In this document: positions 1 through 5,073 of the stretch, in pieces
Numbering within the stretch: the first letter of the stretch is position 1
Layout: every line of letters starts with the position of its first letter
Assembly (NCBI GenBank): GCA_005877855.1
Contig: VBOF01000018.1
Coordinates: 1-12,633 of the forward strand
Reading direction: 5' to 3'
Source of the DNA: Nitrospirota bacterium
GTDB taxonomy: Bacteria > Nitrospirota > Nitrospiria > Nitrospirales > NS-4
DNA length: 12,633 bases
The notes under the pieces: generated by a model
Told to the model about the DNA's origin: nothing
The model's database searches: none
What the model saw: only the letters and a program-made list of their open reading frames with translations
Made by a program: the position numbers and the translations under genes

Positions 1-313
1 CCCGCTCCCATTCGCCGGCGTCGGTGCGCAAGTTGCCCAGATTCGCCAGCGTGGTGCCGATGCCTCGCTCATCGCCGAGGATCTTCTGCAACTCGAGGAC
101 TTCCTGGTAGTACTGCTGCGCCTGTTCCCGCCGGCCGCTGACCGCGCAGACGTTACCCAAGTTGCCCAAAGTGGCGACCAGCGCGCGCCGGTCTCCGGAC
201 TGCCGGTCGCAGGCCAAGGCCTGTTGATAGTAGTCGTAGGCCTCCGTGTAGAGACCGCGCCCGAAGTACTCGTTGCCGATCTGATTGAGCCGGTCGGAGG
301 ACGAGGTGGGCAT
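1..313 (-). CDS. TPR-repeat protein, N-terminal part (runs off window)
   Basis: The reading frame opens at an ATG (311-313) and stays open to the left edge, giving about 104 residues of the N terminus. Two full tetratricopeptide repeats and the start of a third are visible. They begin near residues 8, 47 and 86, so the period is about 40 residues. The recurring signature is LGNLGNV / LANLGNL, followed by a helix with YYQQAL or YYQEVLEL and then a GD turn. This is the longer TPR type seen in LGN and kinesin-light-chain-like proteins, which act as protein-binding scaffolds. No signal peptide is visible. A GGGAG lies only 3 bases before the ATG, so the ribosome-binding site is close but present. 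The gene starts 23 bases after the metallo-beta-lactamase-fold gene and is probably co-transcribed with it. The partner and the C-terminal domains cannot be known from this window. Confidence 0.8.
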   Translation of the reverse strand, partial: MPTSSSDRLNQIGNEYFGRGLYTEAYDYYQQALACDRQSGDRRALVATLGNLGNVCAVSGRREQAQQYYQEVLELQKILGDERGIGTTLANLGNLRTDAGEWER

Positions 314-336
314 GGGCTCCCGGCGCGATCTACGAG

Positions 337-933
337 TCAGGACTCGATCGCCCGCCGCACTGCCTCCCTCGCGCCTGCGAGGATCGAGGTCCCGTCTCCG
401 ACTAGGACCGCGTCGAAATTGTACTTGAGCAGCCGAGTGAGGGATGCCTTGGCCTTGTTCACGTCGGCGAACCTGTCGGCCGGCAGCAGATTGAGCTGGC
501 CGGCCTGCCTGCCGATCAGCGCGTCGCCGAGGATCAGGTAGCCTTTGCCCATGTCGAGGAACAGCCCCGATTCGCCGGGCGATTTCATGTCCTTCAGATG
601 AATGACCCAGAGCCCGCCCGGCAGCAGCTCACCGTCCTTGTAGGTCTTATCGACGGGAGTCTCCATCAAGGGCGCATCGGCCTCGGGCGCGTAGACTTTC
701 GCCAAGAAGTCGCGCCGGCAGGCCTCGGCTTCGCGGACATGGTCCCGGTTCGTCAGCAGGATGTAGTCCACTGCATAGCCTTTGAGGATCGCCGTGCGGT
801 CGGCGGTCTCCATCGGCGGTGGGTCCACCAGGATGCAATGATCGTTGACGGTAAGGAGCAGCCCGTTGAAGTCGAGCTGCTTCTCCTGGGAGAAGAAGGA
901 CCATTGCTGGATGCCGGGGGCGATGGTCTTCAT
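337..933 (-). CDS. metallo-beta-lactamase-fold protein with lost metal ligands
   Basis: This is a 198-residue protein starting at ATG 933. A GTG two codons upstream (939) is possible but less likely. The layout follows the MBL fold: a strand ending in ILVDPPP (34-40), a strand DYILLT followed by NRDHVREAE (56-70), SPGESGLFLDMG (118-129), GYLILGDALIG (131-141) and VLVGDGTSIL (176-185). In active enzymes these positions read HxHxDH, GHTPG, GD and GHG. Here the histidines are replaced by N, D or K (TNRDH, MKSPG, GDG) and only the aspartate of LGD (D137) is plainly kept. It is therefore probably not a two-zinc hydrolase. It may bind a ligand or act structurally, or use a changed metal site. No signal peptide is seen. 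There is no recognisable Shine-Dalgarno, because a 28-base palindrome occupies the region just upstream. The family call is inferred from pattern and is moderately sure. Confidence 0.7.
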   Translation of the reverse strand: MKTIAPGIQQWSFFSQEKQLDFNGLLLTVNDHCILVDPPPMETADRTAILKGYAVDYILLTNRDHVREAEACRRDFLAKVYAPEADAPLMETPVDKTYKDGELLPGGLWVIHLKDMKSPGESGLFLDMGKGYLILGDALIGRQAGQLNLLPADRFADVNKAKASLTRLLKYNFDAVLVGDGTSILAGAREAVRRAIES

Positions 934-944
934 ATACACAACAC

Positions 945-972
945 GTAGGGGTACGGCGCGCCGTGCCCCTAC
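945..972. repeat. 28-base near-perfect palindrome (REP-like)
   Basis: The outer arms GTAGGGG and CCCCTAC enclose the self-complementary core ACGGCGCGCCGT. The only imperfection is T at 952 against G at 965, a wobble pair in plus-strand RNA and a C-A mismatch in minus-strand RNA. It fills most of the 42-base gap between the 79-residue gene and the MBL-fold gene. No T-tract follows on the minus strand, so it is not a standard terminator. Its form matches small dispersed intergenic palindromes, but copy number cannot be seen here. Confidence 0.7.
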
Positions 973-975
973 AGT

Positions 976-1215
976 TCAGATTGGCGCAAGGGCATTCTGG
1001 ACCTCGCTGGTGACCTTTTTCAGGATGCCGGCGTCTTCCGGGAGATCGAGAATGTCCTCCTCGCTGACCGTCAAGAACTTCCGCTGACCGCTCTTGGTCA
1101 GAGAGATCAGAAACATCCCCCGGCTCGGCGTCACGGGAATGACGACCTCCACCGACGGGTCAAGGCTTTTGACCACCTGCACGAACTTCTCCTTCCCTTC
1201 GTCGAACTCTTCCAT
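976..1215 (-). CDS. small conserved-looking protein of unknown function (79 aa)
   Basis: The predicted protein has 79 residues, is acidic at the N terminus (MEEFDEGKEKF) and has no membrane segment or signal peptide. The middle alternates hydrophobic strands (VEVVIPV, GMFLISLT) with a basic turn (KSGQRKFLTV). The C-terminal half contains an acidic stretch, SEEDILDLPEDAG, and a likely helix. I do not recognise a family. It is supported as a real gene by a good Shine-Dalgarno (GGAGG at 1225-1229, 9 bases before the ATG) and by its position 16 bases after the TlpA-like gene on the same strand, so it is probably translated from the same message. Nothing in it points to a catalytic site. Confidence 0.7.
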   Translation of the reverse strand: MEEFDEGKEKFVQVVKSLDPSVEVVIPVTPSRGMFLISLTKSGQRKFLTVSEEDILDLPEDAGILKKVTSEVQNALAPI

Positions 1216-1231
1216 CAGAATTTGCCTCCGG

Positions 1232-1771
1232 TCAGAGCACGCCTCCGCCCTTGCCCTGGGCTAGCAGCTTCTCCACTTCGGCCTTGATCACTTCCGCTGC
1301 ACCGATCTCCATCGTTCCCACCCGCTGCCAGCGGATCTTCCCGTCCTGATTGATGATGTAGACATTGGGGATGAACCGCCCTCCGCCATAGAGCTTGTCG
1401 GTCTCCTTCTTGGGATCGACCATGTACGGATAGGAAACCTTGACCGGAAACTCCTTCAAAAACTCCTTCACCTTTTCCTTCGAGTTGCCGGCCGAATTCA
1501 CACCCAGGACCTGGACGTTCTTGCCCTGGAACGCCTCGTGGACCTTCTGCAATTCGGTCCCCTGGATCAGGCACGGCTCGCAGATGTGGAAGAGGCCGAG
1601 CACCACCACCTTCCCCTTATACTGGGCCAGGCTGACCGTCTGGCCGTCAATCGTCTCCAGCGTGAAGTTCGGAGCGGGATCGCCGACCTTAAAGAAACCC
1701 TTCGCCTGAGCAGTGGCTGCCAACAACCCCACCATCAGGACGGCAATGATGACGCAATTCAGATGTTTCAT
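1232..1771 (-). CDS. TlpA/ResA-family thiol-disulfide oxidoreductase, exported
   Basis: This 179-residue thioredoxin-fold protein probably acts outside the cytoplasmic membrane. Residues 1-23 form a signal peptide: K/H near the start, a hydrophobic core (VIIAVLMVGLLAA) and a likely cut after AQA. The mature part begins with VGDPAPNFTLETIDG, typical of AhpC/TSA-TlpA proteins. The redox motif is CEPC (C64, C67) at the start of the main helix. The usual WC is replaced by IC. The cis-proline region is RFIPNVYI (P135), followed by DGKIRWQRVG, the usual TlpA C-terminal strand pair. Such proteins reduce or oxidise disulfides, for example during cytochrome c maturation or in redox defence; which applies here is not shown. 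A Shine-Dalgarno GGAGG lies 8 bases before the ATG. It follows the terminator of the rib genes and probably heads a new unit with the 79-residue gene. Confidence 0.88.
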   Translation of the reverse strand: MKHLNCVIIAVLMVGLLAATAQAKGFFKVGDPAPNFTLETIDGQTVSLAQYKGKVVVLGLFHICEPCLIQGTELQKVHEAFQGKNVQVLGVNSAGNSKEKVKEFLKEFPVKVSYPYMVDPKKETDKLYGGGRFIPNVYIINQDGKIRWQRVGTMEIGAAEVIKAEVEKLLAQGKGGGVL

Positions 1772-1798
1772 GTCAAGGTCCTCCGTGCTTTCCAGGCG

Positions 1799-1828
1799 AT
1801 CTTAACACGTCGAAAAAAGTGCGGGCAA
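1799..1828 (-). promoter_or_regulatory. possible promoter for the TlpA-like gene
   Basis: On the minus strand, TTGCCC (1823-1828) and TAAGAT (1799-1804) are separated by 18 bases, each matching four of six consensus sigma-70 positions. Transcription would start near 1792, about 20 bases before the ATG at 1771, which leaves room for the GGAGG. The -35 overlaps the terminator stem of the upstream unit, so the two signals may compete. This is a weak call from consensus matching only. Confidence 0.3.
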
Positions 1829-1836
1829 CCCGACAC
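1813..1836 (-). terminator. rho-independent terminator of the ribD-MFS-ribE unit
   Basis: Read on the minus strand, GTG-T-CGGG, a TTG loop and CCCGCAC form a 7-bp GC-rich stem with one bulged base. It is followed immediately by six T residues (1813-1818). It lies about 75 bases after the ribE stop and before the TlpA-like gene. It therefore separates riboflavin synthesis from the following redox gene. Confidence 0.7.
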
Positions 1837-1838
1837 TC

Positions 1839-1905
1839 TGTCATCCTGAACGAAGTGAAGGATCTCTATTCAACGCCCAGATTCTTCGCGTTGCTCAGAA
1901 TGACA
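1839..1905. repeat. imperfect inverted repeat, 27-base arms
   Basis: The left arm (1839-1865) begins TGTCATCCTGAACGAAG and the right arm (1879-1905) ends GCTCAGAATGACA. The reverse complement of the right arm matches the left at most positions, with a 13-base spacer. The TGTCATyCTGA...GAAG.ATCT pattern resembles a short interspersed repeat I have often seen in unrelated bacterial genomes, usually between genes. It starts 5 bases after the ribE stop and precedes the terminator, so the ribE message would end in two successive hairpins. Confidence 0.75.
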
Positions 1906-1910
1906 ATCGA

Positions 1911-2564
1911 CTAGATCAGCCCGCGCTTCTGTAAATAATCCTTGTCTATCTTGATATCGGGCCGGCTTCCGCTCTCATGGCCGGGGAAGAGTCGCTCGAC
2001 GTACTTGCCGACGAGGTCGGCTTCCAGGTTCACGGCATCGCCCACTTGCTTAATCCCCAGAGTCGTGACCTTGGCCGTGTGCGGAATGATGGTGACGCGG
2101 AACCCCCGATCGGTCACCTCGTTGAGGGTCAGGCTGATCCCATCCACCGTGACCGACCCTTTCGGCACGCAATAGCGCAAGACCTCGCGGGGCGCTTCGA
2201 TCGTGAGCTGGAGGGCATCCCCCTCCTGGACACGCGCGCGGATAGTTCCGATTGCATCCACATGGCCGGTCACGAGGTGCCCGCCGAGGCGGTCCCCCAG
2301 CCGCATGGCCCGCTCAAGGTTCACCGGATCGCCGGCTTTCAACGATCCAAGCGTGGTGACCTTCGCAGTCTCGGGCGAGACGTCCGCTTTCATCTCCGTG
2401 CGGTCGAAGGCGACCACGGTCAGGCACACGCCGTTCACCGTCACGCTATCCCCGACCTTCAGGCCCTCTAGGACAGTCTGCGCCAGGATCGAGACGCTGC
2501 TCCCCTGCCGCGTCTTGCTGACCTCCTTGACGACCCCCATTTCTTCAATGATGCCGGTGAACAT
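1911..2564 (-). CDS. ribE: riboflavin synthase, alpha chain
   Basis: The enzyme dismutates two 6,7-dimethyl-8-ribityllumazine molecules to riboflavin and a pyrimidinedione, the last step of riboflavin synthesis, in the cytoplasm. The 217 residues fit the family. The start MFTGIIEEMG is the family signature and is preceded by GGGAG. Two tandem lumazine-binding beta-barrels are visible. The first is about residues 1-97, with VNGVCLTV and the ERAMRLGDRLGGHLVTGHVD junction. The second is about 98-195, with VDGISLTLNEV. A C-terminal helix and tail ending KRGLI should allow trimer formation. It lies 48 bases after the MFS gene and is followed by a terminator, so it is the last gene of the ribD unit. 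The gene is also called ribC in some species. The lumazine synthase (ribH) that makes its substrate is not in this window. Confidence 0.97.
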   Translation of the reverse strand: MFTGIIEEMGVVKEVSKTRQGSSVSILAQTVLEGLKVGDSVTVNGVCLTVVAFDRTEMKADVSPETAKVTTLGSLKAGDPVNLERAMRLGDRLGGHLVTGHVDAIGTIRARVQEGDALQLTIEAPREVLRYCVPKGSVTVDGISLTLNEVTDRGFRVTIIPHTAKVTTLGIKQVGDAVNLEADLVGKYVERLFPGHESGSRPDIKIDKDYLQKRGLI

Positions 2565-2612
2565 CTCGCGCTCTCCCAGTCTCTGAGAGCCTAGTACGGT
2601 CCACTCACCGCG

Positions 2613-3881
2613 TCAAGAAGCCGACCCGACAGGACGTTCCGCTCCAACCGAGGCGCGAAACACGCCCGCCGCCACCAGGACGAAGCCGGCGATGATCGGA
2701 AACGCCGCCTGGAAGCCCAGTGCGCCGATGAGCACGCCCGACAGGATCGGTCCCGAGGCATGGCCGATGTCCGTGATGGCCCCCTGCATGCCCATCGCCG
2801 ACCCGAGCGTCTTAAGCTCTGACAGATCGGCGACGAGCGCCGCAGCCGACGCGTTCACGATCGCCTCCCCGAAGCCGAACAGCGAGGAGAGTGCCATCAG
2901 GCCCACAAACGACGTGGTAAACGGGACCGTGGCCAGCGACCCGGCGCAGATCACCAGTCCCAGCAGGATCAGCGGGCGCCGCCCGATCCGGTCGGACGCC
3001 CACCCCATCGTGGGACGGGACGCGAACGAAGTCACGCTTTGGACTCCGAACAACACGCCGGCCTGCGCCGCGTCCAGGCCGATCCCCACCGCATAGATCG
3101 GCAGGAACGCCATGAGCGTGCCGTTGGCCACCTGGCGCGCGCCATCGGTGGCGCTCGTCACCACGACACGGACATTCCCTAAGACCGTACGCGCCCCGCG
3201 GGCCATGTCGCTGATCACCGCCGCCGGCCCCGGGGGACGTACAGCGTTATTCGTTAAACGTTCAACGGATGATTCGCCACGATTAACGTTTAACGATGCA
3301 CGTTTAACGTCTTCCCAGCGATCAACGCGACCAGGGACAGGCGGCAAGCGCATCAGGAAAAAGAGCAACACGGCGATTACGCCGAGCGTGCCGGCGGTGA
3401 CGAAAGCGGTCGAAAACCCCGCCACTTGTAGAAGCCACCCGCCCAGCAGAGGACCCAGCATCGCGCCGGCCTGCGTCGCCGCCGTGTACGCCCCATAGGC
3501 AGCGCCGCGCGCCTCTCGACGCAGATCGGCCACAACGGCCAAGGCGATCGGCGCGAACACCGCGGTCGCCACACCATGCGCGAAACGGAGCACGACCAGC
3601 CACCTCACATCGGTGATCAACAAGTAGCAGAACGGCGGGAGCGCGAAAGCCAGCAGACCGACCAGCAAGAGCCAGCGTCGGTCATACAAATCCGACAGCG
3701 CCCCTGCCGGCCATTTCAGAAACACACCCGTTAGCGTGGAGGCCGAGACGATGAAGCCGATGGCCTCCGGGCTGGCGCCCAGCGACTGGGCGAACAGGGA
3801 GAGCACCGGCATCCGGACGAGGTTGTAGCTGATGAAGGCGAACAGCCCGACGCCGCATAGCAGGATGAATGGTCGCGTCAA
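2613..3881 (-). CDS. major facilitator superfamily transporter (12-TM, efflux-like)
   Basis: The predicted inner-membrane carrier has 422 residues and two six-helix halves. Motif A is present after helix 2 (AGALSDLYDRRWLLLVG, about 59-75) and again in the second half (GWASDRIGRRPLILLG), as in drug and sugar/proton antiporters. The start is a TTG at 3879-3881, 11 bases after the ribD stop with an AGAGG nearby. The next in-frame ATG would fall inside helix 1, so TTG is preferred. The substrate cannot be read from the sequence. Its place between ribD and ribE allows a link to flavins, but a general efflux pump is equally possible. The central cytoplasmic loop (about residues 185-240) contains a polar segment, about 191-214, encoded by palindromic repeat DNA that looks inserted in frame. 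Confidence 0.9.
   Translation of the reverse strand: MTRPFILLCGVGLFAFISYNLVRMPVLSLFAQSLGASPEAIGFIVSASTLTGVFLKWPAGALSDLYDRRWLLLVGLLAFALPPFCYLLITDVRWLVVLRFAHGVATAVFAPIALAVVADLRREARGAAYGAYTAATQAGAMLGPLLGGWLLQVAGFSTAFVTAGTLGVIAVLLFFLMRLPPVPGRVDRWEDVKRASLNVNRGESSVERLTNNAVRPPGPAAVISDMARGARTVLGNVRVVVTSATDGARQVANGTLMAFLPIYAVGIGLDAAQAGVLFGVQSVTSFASRPTMGWASDRIGRRPLILLGLVICAGSLATVPFTTSFVGLMALSSLFGFGEAIVNASAAALVADLSELKTLGSAMGMQGAITDIGHASGPILSGVLIGALGFQAAFPIIAGFVLVAAGVFRASVGAERPVGSAS
3251..3309. repeat. AACGTTTAACGA inverted/direct repeats inside the MFS gene
   Basis: TCGTTAAACGTT (3251-3262) and AACGTTTAACGA (3285-3296) are a perfect 12-bp inverted pair with a 22-base loop. A third copy of the core, ACGTTTAACG, follows at 3300-3309. 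The stretch is AT-richer than the surrounding gene and encodes the variable central loop (about VKRASLNV...ERLTNNAV). It keeps the reading frame. It looks like a repeat cluster that landed in a tolerant loop. Confidence 0.75.
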
Positions 3882-3892
3882 GCCTGGCCTCT

Positions 3893-5020
3893 TTAACGGG
3901 GCCTGCCTTCGACGAGGATGTCGTGGCCGACCCGCGTGACCGACGTCACTTTCAGCGGCAATGCCTCACTGAGTTTCTTGGGCGACACCCCACCGACTGC
4001 GTCTATCGCGTCCCGCCCCCCTAGGATCTTGGGCGCCACGAAAAAAAGCAGCCGGTCCACGACCCCCTCGCGCAGGGCAGAGGCATTCACTTCCGCGCCA
4101 CCTTCGATCAAGAGCGACGCGATCCCTCGCCGCCCCAATTCTTTCAACAGGCCACGCCACAAGATGCGCCCGTGTCGCGCCGGCAGCACCACGACGTGAG
4201 CGCCCGTCTTCTCGACCGCCGCCCGCTTCGTCGAAGATCCGGATGAGGTGGTCACGATCAACGTGGGTGCCCGTCCGTCGGTGAGCACTTTCGCCGTCAT
4301 CGGAATGCGTAGAGAGGGATCAAGCACCACGCGTAGCGGGACCCGTCCGCGTGAAGAACCTGTGCGAACCGTGAGACTCGGGTCGTCCACTAGGACGGTC
4401 CCGATGCCCACCAGAATCGCATCCGAGCGGGCACGCAGGAGGTGCACCATCTTCTGGGCCGCGGGGCTGGTGATCCAGCGCGATTCGCCCTTGGCCGTGG
4501 CGATCTTGCCGTCCAAGGTCGCCGCGACCTTCAACGTGACTAACGGCCGACCGGTCGTGATCAGCCTGCGGTACGGCTCGATGAGCCGCTCGGCCTCCTC
4601 GGCCCCCACGCCTACGTTGACTTGCAGCCCGGCCCGCCGCAACACAGCTAACCCGCGACCACGGACATGGGGGTTCGGATCACGTATCGCCGCCACCACC
4701 CGCTTAATGCCGCTCGCAATGATGAGCGGAACACACGGTGGGGTGCGCTTGTTGAGATGGCAGCAGGGCTCCAGCGTGACGCACAGCGTTGCGCCGCGGG
4801 CTAGCCGGCCCGCTTGGCGCAAGGCCATCACCTCGGCATGGGGCCCGCCGGCGCGCCGATGGTACCCCGCGCCGACGATCGTGCCCTGGCGTACGACGAC
4901 CGCGCCCACCGGCGGATTCGGGTTGGTCCGGCCCGCGCCACGCCAGGCCAGCGCAAGGGCCCGCGCCATGAATCGCTCGTCCTGTGAAAAAGGGGACAGG
5001 CTACTTTTTCTGATAGCCAT
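3893..5020 (-). CDS. ribD: bifunctional riboflavin deaminase/reductase
   Basis: The protein performs two steps of riboflavin synthesis: deamination of diaminohydroxyribosylaminopyrimidine phosphate, then NADPH-dependent reduction of the ribosyl side chain. Counting from the ATG at 5020 there are 375 residues. The deaminase domain (about 14-155) has the zinc ligands in GGPHAEVMAL (H61, E63) and EPCCHLNKRTPPC (C86, C96). The reductase domain (about 160-375) has LKVAATLDGKIA, RARSDAILVGIGTVLVDDP and LLIEGGAEVN. The start is uncertain. The first 11 residues (MAIRKSSLSPF) are encoded by the loop and arm of a palindromic repeat, and the family-like part begins at QDERFMARAL. An internal ATG at 4969 (residue 18) has a weak AGGA ahead and would give 358 residues, lacking the usual few residues before MARAL. 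MFS and ribE follow. Confidence 0.95.
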   Translation of the reverse strand: MAIRKSSLSPFSQDERFMARALALAWRGAGRTNPNPPVGAVVVRQGTIVGAGYHRRAGGPHAEVMALRQAGRLARGATLCVTLEPCCHLNKRTPPCVPLIIASGIKRVVAAIRDPNPHVRGRGLAVLRRAGLQVNVGVGAEEAERLIEPYRRLITTGRPLVTLKVAATLDGKIATAKGESRWITSPAAQKMVHLLRARSDAILVGIGTVLVDDPSLTVRTGSSRGRVPLRVVLDPSLRIPMTAKVLTDGRAPTLIVTTSSGSSTKRAAVEKTGAHVVVLPARHGRILWRGLLKELGRRGIASLLIEGGAEVNASALREGVVDRLLFFVAPKILGGRDAIDAVGGVSPKKLSEALPLKVTSVTRVGHDILVEGRPR

Positions 5021-5061
5021 AAAAAAGTAGCCTGTCCCCTTTTGGGGTCCCTTTTGGGGTC
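4988..5061. repeat. 22-bp perfect palindrome plus 12-base tandem repeat (REP-like)
   Basis: Arm 4988-5009 (AAAAGGGGACAGGC then TACTTTTT) pairs perfectly over 22 bp with 5022-5043, leaving a 12-base loop. Next to it, CCCTTTTGGGGT occurs twice in tandem (5037-5048, 5049-5060), the first copy overlapping the arm. The group sits between the ppdK stop (5074) and ribD, and the loop contains the ATG at 5020. On the minus strand the stem is followed by five T residues, so it could also act as a terminator after ppdK. The form resembles REP elements mobilised by RAYT transposases, but no such transposase is in this window. Confidence 0.85.
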
Positions 5062-5073
5062 AACAATGGGTGG

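Noticed and set aside
1..313. CRISPR-like or tandem DNA repeats at the left edge
   Set aside because: The similar DNA stretches (for instance around the LGNLGN codons) are protein-level TPR repeats spaced about 120 bases, not a repeat-spacer array.
2565..2612. FMN riboswitch upstream of ribE
   Set aside because: The gap is only 48 bases and shows none of the conserved RFN-element helices; none is visible before ribD either.
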